Shown here: piece by piece, positions 1 through 6,809 of the stretch | Position numbering within the stretch: the first letter of the stretch is position 1 | How the letters are laid out: each line of letters starts with the position of its first letter | Source of the DNA: Bacillota bacterium | GTDB lineage: Bacteria; Bacillota; Clostridia; Christensenellales; Aristaeellaceae | Direction: 5' to 3' | Assembly: GCA_023415715.1 (NCBI GenBank) | Contig: JAEZJP010000232.1 | Span: forward strand, 1 to 19,068 | Length of the DNA stretch: 19,068 bases | Notes under the pieces: model-generated | What the model saw: the letters and a program-made list of their open reading frames with translations, nothing else | Databases searched by the model: none | Told to the model about the DNA's origin: nothing | Position numbers and translations under genes: made by a program

Positions 1-1
1 A

Positions 2-25
2 CGGAGCCCCAAGGCTACCAACTAG
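2..25 (+). CDS. possible 3' end of an upstream gene
   Basis: One frame entering the window from the left reads seven codons and stops with TAG at 23-25, 13 bases before the sepF start. In Firmicutes the gene before sepF is usually the YggS/YlmE PLP-binding protein, which would fit this spacing. Seven residues are too few to identify anything, so this is only a placeholder for a gene cut by the window edge. Confidence 0.25.
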   Translation, partial: RSPKATN

Positions 26-38
26 TAGGAGGGTTCCC

Positions 39-956
39 ATGGCATTGCGCGATATGATCGACCGTGTGCGGGATAATGTAACCCAAATGACCCACAGGTT
101 TCTGCATGGGGAGGATCAAGGATACTATGACCAGCAGGCTTACGGGCCGCAGGAAGGTTATTATGACCAACCCCAGGCGGCCTATGGCCAGGAGAACTCG
201 GCGTATGCCAACCCCTATGACGGCGCATACCAGCGGCAGCAGCCCTATCAACAGCCCAATCCCCAGCAGCAGCAGCCGTATCAAAATTACCAGCAGGAGG
301 GGTATCCCAATCAGGAGGGTTATCAGTCCCCCTACGCCGGCAGCTTTGCCAGGCAAACCCAACCGCAGCCAAAGCCTGCCCGCCCTGCCGCTCCGCCTGT
401 GGAAAAAGTGGTTCCCTTTCCCGGCGTCATGAGCGACGCGGCCGGCAACTATGTCCACGAGCTGCAAATCCTTCAGCTTCGCGACAGGAACGAGTGCCGG
501 GCCATTATTGAGCATTTGAAGAATAATTGCACGGTGGCGCTGAACATGGACAATATCGCCAACGATACGGAAAAACAGCGTTGTGTGGATATGCTCAGCG
601 GCGCCGCATATACATTGAACTGCAACATCAGCCGCATATCCTCCCGCGGCGTCTACCTGATCACCCCTGAATCCGTGCGCGTGCAGCAGGACGAGGCTAC
701 CAGGCGTCTAAATGGCGCTGTCAGGCAGGCAGGCCAGCGGCCCGGCCGCGCCCACAGCTATGCCGCATCCCGCAGCCAGGACCAGGATGGCTATGATGCG
801 CAGGACGGCGGCTATAATGCGTATCAGCCCCAGGGGGGATACGCTCCCCAGGAGGAATCCCAGGGGTATCAAAACCCTTACGACAATGACGGAGAGTACA
901 GAACCGCCGGCTACTACGCGCCTGAAACGCGGCGCGCTGCGGGGTACGGACGCTGA
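39..956 (+). CDS. sepF: SepF cell-division protein with long Gln/Tyr/Gly-rich flanks
   Basis: SepF anchors the FtsZ ring to the membrane and bundles or aligns its filaments in Gram-positive bacteria. The conserved SepF core lies at about residues 138-214 (it contains LKNNCTVALNMDN and ends near SRGVYLITP). Residues 1-22 can form the amphipathic membrane-binding helix. AGGAGGG at 27-33 sits 5 bases before the ATG. The protein has 305 residues, about twice the usual 150. The excess is low complexity: residues 28-118 are rich in Gln, Tyr, Gly and Pro, and residues 238-305 carry a second similar tail after the core, where most SepF proteins end. Two disordered flanks would give a sticky, condensate-like protein; that is inference. 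The gene heads the sepF-ylmG-ylmH-divIVA operon, with 30 bases to the next start. Confidence 0.95.
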   Translation: MALRDMIDRVRDNVTQMTHRFLHGEDQGYYDQQAYGPQEGYYDQPQAAYGQENSAYANPYDGAYQRQQPYQQPNPQQQQPYQNYQQEGYPNQEGYQSPYAGSFARQTQPQPKPARPAAPPVEKVVPFPGVMSDAAGNYVHELQILQLRDRNECRAIIEHLKNNCTVALNMDNIANDTEKQRCVDMLSGAAYTLNCNISRISSRGVYLITPESVRVQQDEATRRLNGAVRQAGQRPGRAHSYAASRSQDQDGYDAQDGGYNAYQPQGGYAPQEESQGYQNPYDNDGEYRTAGYYAPETRRAAGYGR

Positions 957-986
957 TAAATCGATGAACGAGAGGGGATATAGCGC

Positions 987-1262
987 TTGAGATGGTTTTT
1001 TGAGCTGCTTTCACTGGCTGCATTCCTTTATCAAATAGCAGTGCTGATCTACTTCGCGATTGGGTTCATCAATCCGGCCCAGTCGCCCTTTACGCATTTT
1101 CTGAACAGGATCGTTGAACCGCTGCTGATCCCCCTGCGCCGCATTTTGGCCAATATCCTTCCCGCCAATTGGCAGCGGATGGACTGGTCGCCGCTGGCGG
1201 CCTGGCTTGTTATTTGGATGGTGCGGGAACTGCTGGGGATCCTGGGCTCGCTATTTGGCTGA
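987..1262 (+). CDS. ylmG: YggT/YlmG family membrane protein
   Basis: This 91-residue integral membrane protein has two hydrophobic segments (about residues 7-27 and 71-90) separated by a basic, proline-containing linker with PLLIPLRRILANILP, the typical YggT signature. The family lies beside sepF in Gram-positives and cyanobacteria and has been linked to envelope or nucleoid organisation; its biochemical role is unknown. The start is TTG at 987, preceded by GAGGGG at 972-977 with 9 bases spacing; there is no suitable ATG. The gene stops two bases before the ATG of ylmH, suggesting translational coupling. Confidence 0.9.
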   Translation: MRWFFELLSLAAFLYQIAVLIYFAIGFINPAQSPFTHFLNRIVEPLLIPLRRILANILPANWQRMDWSPLAAWLVIWMVRELLGILGSLFG

Positions 1263-1264
1263 CC

Positions 1265-2020
1265 ATGGCATACGCTTTGGAAGACAGCGCAGATGCCAGA
1301 CTTCAGGAGCTGTGCTATCGAAGCAGCAAGCTTCAGGCGCCTGTCTGTACCCGTTTTCTTACACCGCCGGAAGCCGAACTGGCCAGGCGGATCGCAAAGG
1401 AACAGCGTATGGATTTCACGCTGTCCGGCGGTTACCCGTCGGCTGAGCGGGTGATAGTCTGCTTTCATCCCGCGGGGGAGGAGCCTGCATTCCCCATCCG
1501 CTGTCTGCACATCGTTTGGGACGGGCGGTATCATCAGGCGGAACACCGTTCGCTTCTTGGCAGTGTGCTGGGGCTGGGTATCGACCGGAGTATGGTAGGA
1601 GATATCTGCCTAACACAGGATGGCGCCTACTTGCTGGCGGCGGAGGAAATGGCGGAGTTCATTGCTCAAAACCTTACGCAGGCAGGGCGGACACCTGTTC
1701 AGGCAAAGGTGCTGGAAAGCATTCCGACCATTGCGCCCCCGGAGGGAAAAATCTTCCGTGACACGGTAGCATCCCTGCGGCTGGATGCAGTGCTTGCGGC
1801 AGGGCTCAACATGAGCCGGTCCGAGGCTGCGGCCCATATAGAATCCGGTCAGGTGCAGGTAAACCACAAAATGGAAATCCGCACCGATGCGCAGCTTCAT
1901 GAGGGAGACCTTTTATCCATACGTGGGTTCGGTCGGCTTTGTATAAAAGCAGTCGAAAAGCCAAACCGCAAGGGCCGGATCCCTGTTCAATTTGAAAGCC
2001 ATGGCATACATAAATCATAA
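1265..2020 (+). CDS. ylmH: YlmH, S4-domain RNA-binding protein
   Basis: YlmH is a division-cluster protein with a C-terminal S4 domain; in Bacillus it binds stalled 50S subunits carrying peptidyl-tRNA and acts in ribosome rescue (known family function). Here 251 residues match the usual length of about 255. The family motif HRSLLGSVLGLGIDRSMVGD is at residues 94-113, and the S4 domain covers about 171-229 (LRLDAVLAAGLNMSRSEA then GQVQVN). The reading frame is open further upstream to an ATG at 1169, but that would overlap ylmG by 94 bases; ATG at 1265 gives the normal family N terminus. There is no clear ribosome binding site, so translation is probably coupled to ylmG. Confidence 0.93.
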   Translation: MAYALEDSADARLQELCYRSSKLQAPVCTRFLTPPEAELARRIAKEQRMDFTLSGGYPSAERVIVCFHPAGEEPAFPIRCLHIVWDGRYHQAEHRSLLGSVLGLGIDRSMVGDICLTQDGAYLLAAEEMAEFIAQNLTQAGRTPVQAKVLESIPTIAPPEGKIFRDTVASLRLDAVLAAGLNMSRSEAAAHIESGQVQVNHKMEIRTDAQLHEGDLLSIRGFGRLCIKAVEKPNRKGRIPVQFESHGIHKS

Positions 2021-2055
2021 TGGCCATTTTTCCAGCTAGAAAGGAGACCGCTCAC

Positions 2056-2580
2056 ATGCCTATCACCATAGCAATGATTGAAGAAAAAGAGTTCAAAACC
2101 AAAGTACGCGGCTATGACCCCGTTGAGGTGGATGAATTCTTGGACGAGATTTGCGACGAGCTTATCGCGTTGCAGGATGAGGTAGCCTCCTTGCAGGAGC
2201 AGCTGACCCAGTCACGTGCCCAGGCGGCCCGCCCGGCAAGGCAGGAGCCTGCGCCTGTTACGCAGCCTGTTACCACGCGGCCTCAGGTGCCCGCCATTGC
2301 CCGGGAACAGGAAGAAACGCTACGTAAGCTGCTGGTCAATGCCCAGCGCGTAAGCGATGAGACGGTGGCGGAGGCCCACGCCAGGGCGGAAGCCATAGTG
2401 GCCGAGGCTCAAAAGAAAGCGGAGTCCGCCGTGGCGGATATTGCCTCCGAGCGGGAATCCCTTGCCCAGGAAGTGGATACCCTGCGCAAGGCGGCCAAGG
2501 ATTACAAGGACCGCTTCCAGCGCCTGGTGGATGACCAGATGCATGTTCTCAAGGCGGAAACGGAATTGTTCGCCGACTGA
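2056..2580 (+). CDS. divIVA: DivIVA cell-division/polarity protein
   Basis: DivIVA is a coiled-coil protein that binds negatively curved membrane at septa and poles and recruits partners such as Min proteins. The 174 residues start with the conserved lipid-binding domain: EFKTKVRGYDPVEVDEFLD at 12-30, including the membrane-inserting Phe/Arg region. A first coiled coil runs to about residue 57, a Pro/Gln-rich linker covers about 58-80, and an Ala/Glu/Lys-rich coiled coil covers about 82-170. AAGGAG at 2041-2046 precedes the ATG at 2056 by 9 bases, which decides the start against an in-frame ATG at 2020 that overlaps ylmH. It is the last gene of the operon; ileS, a frequent downstream neighbour in Firmicutes, is absent. 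Confidence 0.95.
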   Translation: MPITIAMIEEKEFKTKVRGYDPVEVDEFLDEICDELIALQDEVASLQEQLTQSRAQAARPARQEPAPVTQPVTTRPQVPAIAREQEETLRKLLVNAQRVSDETVAEAHARAEAIVAEAQKKAESAVADIASERESLAQEVDTLRKAAKDYKDRFQRLVDDQMHVLKAETELFAD

Positions 2581-2702
2581 TGTAGCTGCAACCCGGGCGG
2601 TTCAGCTTGGGATGCATAAAAGATTGCGGCCTGGATGCACCGGGAAGCCTTTTTGCGGACGATATTTTTGAATGGGCGTGGAATGTATTCTGCTCCCGCA
2701 TA

Positions 2703-2724
2703 CAAAAAAACCACCTTAGGGTGG
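2703..2724 (-). terminator. possible intrinsic terminator for rfbC
   Basis: Read on the - strand, CCACC-CTAA-GGTGG is followed by seven T (bases 2710-2704). The stem is only 5 bp and lies about 175 bases past the rfbC stop, so this is plausible but not strong. Confidence 0.4.
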
Positions 2725-2759
2725 AGCTTATAAGGAAGTTTTCCACTTCCAAGCAAACA

Positions 2760-2797
2760 GGTCGGAAGATACTTATCTTACGGCCTTTTCTTTTTTA
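2760..2797 (+). terminator. intrinsic terminator after divIVA
   Basis: The arms GGTCGGAAGATA and TATCTTACGGCC form a 12-position stem with one G-T wobble and one mismatch, followed by TTTTCTTTTTT (2786-2796). It lies 180 bases after the divIVA stop and can end the division operon. Confidence 0.75.
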
Positions 2798-2815
2798 CCG
2801 GTCACCACTTGGAGC

Positions 2816-2846
2816 GCATTGTGCCTGTTTGGTGCAATGCTTTTTT
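2816..2846 (+). terminator. second intrinsic terminator after divIVA
   Basis: GCATTGTGCC and GGTGCAATGC pair over 10 positions (two G-T wobbles) around the loop TGTTT and are followed directly by six T. It is a backup terminator 20 bases after the first and prevents + strand transcription from running antisense into rfbC. Confidence 0.7.
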
Positions 2847-2899
2847 GTGCCTTATAAAACTCGACAATTCCATTTGCGAAGCAGTTTGGCATTTGATTT

Positions 2900-3472
2900 T
2901 TATTTTCTTTTGGGCTTTAATGAGATTCCTTCACTAAAAGCGGGGTGATTACTATCTCTTTCAGATGTTATAAGCTTCATTCCATCAGGAATCGGCCAGT
3001 TAATCCCTATTGTATTATCATTCCAGGGAATACCGCTTTCATCTTCTGGATGATAATAGTCAGTTAAATTATAAGCAAATACAGCTATATCAGAAAGGAC
3101 TAGGAATCCATGTGCAAACCCTTCCGGAACATATAACATATTGTTCCTTTCAGCTGATAAAACAACACCAAACCATTTGCCATATGTTTTAGATCCTTCA
3201 CGAATATCGACGGCCACATCAAAAACTTCGCCACTTATGACACTTACAAGTTTTCCTTGCTGATATGTTTTTTGAAAATGTAAACCTCGAAGAGTACCTT
3301 TTTTAGACATTGATCGATTTGCCTGAACAAATTCCATATCAAGCCCGGCTTCTTTAAAATCTTTGGAATTATATGTCTCTAAATTATAACCTCTTTCATC
3401 TGCAAAGACTTTGGGCTCTATCGTATAAAGTCCTTCTATATCCAAACATTTTTCAAACGTGAATTGTCCCAT
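2900..3472 (-). CDS. rfbC: dTDP-4-dehydrorhamnose 3,5-epimerase (RmlC/RfbC)
   Basis: The enzyme epimerises dTDP-4-keto-6-deoxyglucose at C3 and C5 in dTDP-L-rhamnose synthesis. The 190-residue cupin shows FADERG at 23-28, the catalytic-His motif LRGLHFQ at 61-67 (His65), PEGFAHGF at 116-123, YNLTDYYHPEDE at 134-145 with the catalytic Tyr region, and SERD at 170-173 with the Asp partner. GGAGG (3485-3481) lies 8 bases before the ATG at 3472; an in-frame ATG at 3487 overlaps this site, so 3472 is preferred. A TATAAT on the - strand at 3534-3529 may be its -10, with no good -35. The gene is clearly richer in A+T than its neighbours and stands alone: no rfbA, rfbB or rfbD is in the window. It was probably acquired separately. 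Confidence 0.93.
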   Translation of the reverse strand: MGQFTFEKCLDIEGLYTIEPKVFADERGYNLETYNSKDFKEAGLDMEFVQANRSMSKKGTLRGLHFQKTYQQGKLVSVISGEVFDVAVDIREGSKTYGKWFGVVLSAERNNMLYVPEGFAHGFLVLSDIAVFAYNLTDYYHPEDESGIPWNDNTIGINWPIPDGMKLITSERDSNHPAFSEGISLKPKRK

Positions 3473-3876
3473 CTTTCTGGCCTCCATATATTAAATTGAT
3501 AGCCATAAGAGAAAATCATCAATCATAGATTATAATCGCTGAAAGAATGGAAATGAAAAACGACTATCACAAAATGTTCAGATAACGCAGTAAATACCCA
3601 TTGCATACATCATCCCAAAGATGAAAATGTTTGCCCTTTTACTCCTCCTACCTACTTCGTCGGCACCTCCCTCTGCAATCCTCCGGCACTGCGGAGCTAC
3701 CTCCTTTCAAAAGGAGGCTAAGGGAGGCTTTCCAAAAGGCTTCCCCTTGAGGGGAAGCTGTCGACGAAGGAGACTGATGAGGTGGCAGGGAATGCAAAAT
3801 TCAGCCTTGTGACGAAAGAAAACGTAACTCCTCTTTCGCGGCCACACCTCATCCGGCGCTGCGGCGCCACCTATTC

Positions 3877-3976
3877 CATCTGGCTCAATCATCGCGGAGC
3901 TGCGCTCCGCTCGTTTCGCCAGCCTCCTCCACGCCGCCCTGTTCTGCCACAGGCAGAGGCGGTGTTCCGGAGCCCT
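3877..3976 (+). repeat. repeat module, copy A (direct)
   Basis: This roughly 100-bp module runs from CATCTGGCTCAATC to TTCCGGAGCCCT and shares its order of blocks with the copy at 4282-4390. It contains a nested hairpin: outer arms ACGCCGCC (3931-3938) and GGCGGTGT (3958-3965), inner arms TCTGCC/GGCAGA around ACA (3943-3957). Confidence 0.75.
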
Positions 3977-4012
3977 CAAGGGGAAGGCTTTCCAAAAGGC
4001 TCCCTCTTGAGG

Positions 4013-4152
4013 CTCCTCCACACCGCCCCCGCCAGTGGCGGAAGTAGGCGAAACGAGCGGAGCAAGCATAGGCTCCTTTTAAAAGGAGCTGGCGAACGAA
4101 GCGAGACTGAGGATTGGTTAGTGTAGCACTGTGACGATTGAGCCAAATGGGA
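4013..4152 (-). repeat. repeat module, copy B (inverted, rearranged)
   Basis: This copy carries blocks of the same module in inverted orientation. The 19-mer ACACCGCCCCCGCCAGTGG (4020-4038) is the exact reverse complement of 4361-4379 in copy C; GGCGAAACGAG inverts CTCGTTTCGCC; GATTGAGCCA near 4136-4145 inverts TGGCTCAATC. The outer left arm of the nested hairpin is deleted, and a palindromic block with GCTCCTTTTAAAAGGAGC is inserted. Confidence 0.65.
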
Positions 4153-4281
4153 TGTCTGTCGCCGCAGCGACTGAAGGAGTAAACGCTGTTTGTTATGAAC
4201 GGCACATAATGTAGCTATAGTATCCCAAAATGGGGATTCCAAAGGGGTTGTATCCCTTTGGCGGGGTCCATGGGACGCTCC

Positions 4282-4390
4282 CATCTGGCTCAATCGTCGC
4301 ATTGCTCACTGCCATTCGCACTGCTCGTTTCGCCAGCCTCCTCCACACCGCCCTATTACGCCACTGGCGGGGGCGGTGTTCCGGAGCCCT
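4282..4390 (+). repeat. repeat module, copy C (direct), abutting the HAD gene
   Basis: This copy matches copy A block by block, with an internal stretch that differs. Its nested hairpin has outer arms ACACCGCCC (4345-4353) and GGGCGGTGT (4371-4379) and inner arms CGCC/GGCG around ACT (4359-4369). It ends only two bases before the stop codon of the HAD gene, so it probably also forms the 3' end of that mRNA on the - strand. Confidence 0.75.
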
Positions 4391-4392
4391 GG

Positions 4393-5181
4393 TCAGGGTA
4401 CGATGTCACCCACGCCGGGTAATACGTAAGTCGGCTGGTAGGGGAAGGATTTCATTTCTTCTATATCGGTGACGCCGCTCAATACAAGCACGGTATCGAT
4501 GCCGCTTTCAATGCCTGAAATAATGTCAGTATCCATTCTATCGCCGATGATGGCGGATTCCTCCGGGGTGACGCCCAATATTTGAAGGCCGTGCTTCATC
4601 ATCAGAGGGTTGGGCTTGCCCAGGTAATAAGCGGTGCGGCCGGTGGACATGGCGATGGGTGCCATCAGCGCCCTGGTGGCGGGGACGATGCCGTTTTCAA
4701 TGGGCCCGGTCAGGTCGGAGTTCGTGCCGATGAGCTTGGCGCCCTTCAATACCAAAGAAACGGCTTTCTCAATCTTGTCAAAGCTATAGGTGCGTGTTTC
4801 ACCCAGCACCACATAATCGGGGTTCACGTCATTCATGGTAAAGCCCGCGTCATACAGCGCGCCTACCAGACCCGGCTCGCCGATCACATAGGCGCTGCCC
4901 CCGGGGCACTGGGCCTTCAAAAATGCGGCGGTAGACAATGCGCTTGTATAAAAATGCTCCTCCGATACGGTGAGCCCAAGCCTGGACAGCTTCTGCGCCA
5001 GTTCCCGCGGGGCCCGTTCCGAGCTGTTGGTGAGGAACAGGTATTTCTTGTTCTCCCGCTGCAAAAAGTCTACAAATTCCTGTACGCCCGGGAGCAGCCT
5101 GTTTCCGTGATAGAGCACACCGTCCATGTCGCAAATAAAACCTTTTTTCGCCCTGAGCTGCGCAAGGTCTGCCGTCTTCAT
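4393..5181 (-). CDS. NagD/AraL-type HAD-IIA sugar- or nucleotide-phosphate phosphatase
   Basis: This is a cytosolic HAD-superfamily phosphohydrolase of subfamily IIA with a C2B cap, 262 residues, the usual NagD length. Motif I is DMDGVLY at 18-24 (nucleophile Asp18, acid/base Asp20), motif II is TNSS at 51-54, motif III is Lys189 in GKPNP, and motif IV is GDRMDTD at 213-219. Substrates in the family are sugar phosphates, nucleoside monophosphates or pyridoxal phosphate; the sequence does not choose among them. AGGAGG (5193-5188) is 6 bases before the ATG at 5181; an ATG at 5187 directly touches it and is less likely. It is divergent from the nucleoside phosphorylase gene, so a link to nucleotide salvage is possible but unproven. 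A repeat module begins two bases past its stop. Confidence 0.9.
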   Translation of the reverse strand: MKTADLAQLRAKKGFICDMDGVLYHGNRLLPGVQEFVDFLQRENKKYLFLTNSSERAPRELAQKLSRLGLTVSEEHFYTSALSTAAFLKAQCPGGSAYVIGEPGLVGALYDAGFTMNDVNPDYVVLGETRTYSFDKIEKAVSLVLKGAKLIGTNSDLTGPIENGIVPATRALMAPIAMSTGRTAYYLGKPNPLMMKHGLQILGVTPEESAIIGDRMDTDIISGIESGIDTVLVLSGVTDIEEMKSFPYQPTYVLPGVGDIVP

Positions 5182-5203
5182 ATGCATCCTCCTGTCTTAT
5201 GGT

Positions 5204-5232
5204 AGTATAGCCTGTTTTGCAAGGCATGGCAA
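5204..5232 (-). promoter_or_regulatory. sigma-A promoter for the HAD phosphatase
   Basis: On the - strand TTGCCA (5232-5227) and TATACT (5209-5204) are 17 bases apart, each 5 of 6 to consensus, about 20 bases before the start codon region. Confidence 0.6.
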
Positions 5233-5282
5233 TGCTTTGCTTAAAACTACGAAAATGGGCGAATACGGTCTTTGGAAAGAAG

Positions 5283-5311
5283 ATGACGCACAGGGCACAC
5301 TGTGATATAAT
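5283..5311 (+). promoter_or_regulatory. sigma-A promoter for pdp (extended -10)
   Basis: ATGACG (5283-5288) and a perfect TATAAT (5306-5311) are 17 bases apart, with TG one base before the -10 (TGATATAAT). It lies 37 bases before the pdp start. Confidence 0.65.
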
Positions 5312-5347
5312 GGAACTATCTTTTCCCCCGAAAGGAAGCAGCGGGAT

Positions 5348-6676
5348 ATGGACATGATCGGGATCATTGAAAACAAAAAGCAGGGCAAGGCGCTGAGTGA
5401 AAATGAGATCGGCTTTTTTGTAAAAGGCGCGTCCTCGGGGCAGATACCGGATTATCAGCTGGCGGCGCTGCTCATGGCCATCAGGTTAAACGGCATGACG
5501 GCGGAGGAAACGGCAATATTGACATTAGCCATGGCCCATTCCGGGGACATGGCAGATTTGAGTGAAATCCCTGGGCGCACAGTGGATAAGCATTCCACCG
5601 GCGGCGTGGGGGACACAACTACCCTGGTGCTGGCTCCCCTGGTGGCGGCCTGCGGCGTGCCCGTAGCCAAAATGAGCGGCCGGGGCCTTGGGCATACCGG
5701 CGGCACGCTGGATAAACTGGAGAGTATCCCCGGACTGCATGTGGAGCTTACGCAAACAGAGTTTATTGAGCAGGTGAAGCGCATCGGCTGCGCGGTGATC
5801 GGCCAGAGCAAGAATATGGTGCCGGCAGATAAGGCGCTGTATGCGCTGCGGGATGTGACCGCCACGGTGGATAGCCTGCCTTTGATCGCATCCTCCATCA
5901 TGAGCAAGAAGCTGGCCAGCGGAGCCGGCGCCATCGTGCTGGATGTAAAAACGGGCTCCGGAGCCATTATGCACTCTTTGGAGGGAAGCATCGATCTGGC
6001 AAAAGCCATGGTGGACATCGGCTTTAAGACAGATAGGCCCACGGTGGCGATCGTCACCGGCATGGCGGAGCCGCTGGGCTCCCATGTGGGCAACGCCCTG
6101 GAAGTAAAGGAGGCCATCGATGTCCTGGCCGGCAGGGCCAAGGGACCGCTGCTTCATGTGTCGCTGGTGCTTGGAAGCCATATGCTTATGGCGGCAGGGC
6201 GTGCATCGTCGCTTACGGAAGCGGAGTCGCTGCTTGAAAAAGCGCTATTGCGCGGCGCGGGCTTAATGAAACTTCGGGAAATGATATCGGCCCAGGGGGG
6301 AGACGGAAGGGTATGCGATGATGTATCCCTGCTGCCCAAGGCGCCTGTCATCCGGCCTGCAGCGGCGAAGGCATCAGGGTTTGTGCAAAGCATGGATACG
6401 GCGCAGCTTGGCCTTTGTGCACAGCATATGGGTGCCGGCCGCGTCCGAAAAGACGATAAAATCGATCCCGCCGTGGGCTTTGTGCTTCACAAACGCATAG
6501 GGGACAGGATCGAAAAAGGGGAAACGCTTGTTACCCTCCACTTAAGGGATGAATCATCTTTCAAAACGGTGGAGGAAGCGCTGCTTTTAAACATCACAAT
6601 CGGTCCTGAGCCTTTAAGTCCCGAACCGCTGATTCATGCCGTTGTGACGAAAGAAGGAGTACAGAAAATTTCATAA
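5348..6676 (+). CDS. pdp: pyrimidine-nucleoside phosphorylase
   Basis: The enzyme splits uridine or thymidine with phosphate into the free base and (deoxy)ribose 1-phosphate in pyrimidine salvage. The 442 residues match the Bacillus Pdp length. Phosphate-binding KHSTGG is at 81-86. The thymidine-phosphorylase signature occupies 110-129, beginning SGRGLGHTGG. ALRDVTATVDS at 166-176 and SSIMSKK at 182-188 hold the base-binding Arg, Ser and Lys. The C-terminal domain (from about 340) has the usual beta-rich PYNP fold. AAAGGAAG at 5331-5338 precedes the ATG at 5348; a second ATG at 5354 is too far from it. The gene is monocistronic between its own promoter and a terminator-like hairpin at 6742. 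Whether it prefers uridine or thymidine cannot be read directly. Confidence 0.95.
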   Translation: MDMIGIIENKKQGKALSENEIGFFVKGASSGQIPDYQLAALLMAIRLNGMTAEETAILTLAMAHSGDMADLSEIPGRTVDKHSTGGVGDTTTLVLAPLVAACGVPVAKMSGRGLGHTGGTLDKLESIPGLHVELTQTEFIEQVKRIGCAVIGQSKNMVPADKALYALRDVTATVDSLPLIASSIMSKKLASGAGAIVLDVKTGSGAIMHSLEGSIDLAKAMVDIGFKTDRPTVAIVTGMAEPLGSHVGNALEVKEAIDVLAGRAKGPLLHVSLVLGSHMLMAAGRASSLTEAESLLEKALLRGAGLMKLREMISAQGGDGRVCDDVSLLPKAPVIRPAAAKASGFVQSMDTAQLGLCAQHMGAGRVRKDDKIDPAVGFVLHKRIGDRIEKGETLVTLHLRDESSFKTVEEALLLNITIGPEPLSPEPLIHAVVTKEGVQKIS

Positions 6677-6700
6677 TACTTGTAAGAATAGTGAAGCTAC

Positions 6701-6729
6701 TTGCACTTTTGCATATTTTGTGCTACAAT
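6701..6729 (+). promoter_or_regulatory. possible promoter for the FAD-dependent dehydrogenase
   Basis: TTGCAC (6701-6706) and TACAAT (6724-6729) are 17 bases apart with TG one base before the -10 (TGCTACAAT). The predicted start would be near 6736, just before the hairpin at 6742-6765. Confidence 0.5.
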
Positions 6730-6741
6730 AAGTCGCAAGAA

Positions 6742-6772
6742 GCCCTGTGCAGATTTGCATGGGGCCTCTTTT
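6742..6772 (+). terminator. terminator-like hairpin after pdp
   Basis: GCCCTGTGCA and TGCATGGGGC pair over 10 positions (two G-T wobbles) around GATT, followed by CTCTTTT. It can end pdp transcription 65 bases past its stop. It also lies inside the leader of the next gene if the 6701 promoter is used. A second hairpin TTGTGC/GCACAA follows at 6772-6788. Confidence 0.6.
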
Positions 6773-6809
6773 GTGCGTGCCGCACAAGGATTTTTAAGGG
6801 GGCGCTGCC

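Larger units (their letters stand above)
2581..2899. other. gene-free interval with hairpins and terminators
   Basis: No convincing gene lies between divIVA and rfbC. The right half holds four hairpins listed separately or here: CCACC/GGTGG at 2711-2724, GGAAGT/ACTTCC at 2734-2750, and two intrinsic terminators for the + strand at 2760-2797 and 2816-2846. The left half (2581-2700) shows nothing I recognise. A + strand open frame at 2607-2948 has no family features and runs through both terminators. Confidence 0.6.
3473..4392. repeat. gene-free mosaic of palindromic intergenic repeats
   Basis: No credible gene lies between rfbC and the HAD gene. From about 3640 the interval is packed with palindromes: CCTCCTTT/AAAGGAGG at 3700-3717, GCTTCCCC/GGGGAAGC at 3739-3758, GCGGAGC/GCTCCGC near 3895-3911, GCTCCTTTT/AAAAGGAGC at 4072-4089 and CCAAAGGG/CCCTTTGG at 4239-4261. 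Three related modules, two direct and one inverted, are listed separately. Segments such as GAGCTGGCGAACGAAGCGAG (4086-4105) resemble REP-like intergenic elements I know from Clostridia. All open frames here are by-products of the palindromes. Confidence 0.75.

Noticed and set aside
2700..2800. T-box riboswitch after divIVA
   Set aside because: Only AGGGTGGA matches the T-box sequence; ACCGCG is missing and there is no downstream synthetase or transporter on the + strand.
2607..2948. 113-codon + strand frame after divIVA
   Set aside because: No family features or good ribosome binding site; it crosses two intrinsic terminators and overlaps the end of rfbC.
3640..4390. CRISPR array
   Set aside because: Repeats are long, irregular and palindromic, lie in both orientations and have no uniform spacers; no cas genes are present.
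3621..4472. Several open frames of 60-120 codons on both strands in the repeat mosaic
   Set aside because: They are made of Ser/Pro/Arg/Leu-rich translations of palindromes, occur on both strands at once and lack coherent starts.
5525..6181. Long - strand frames opposite pdp and the FAD dehydrogenase gene
   Set aside because: They are antisense shadows of well-supported genes with codon structure on the + strand.
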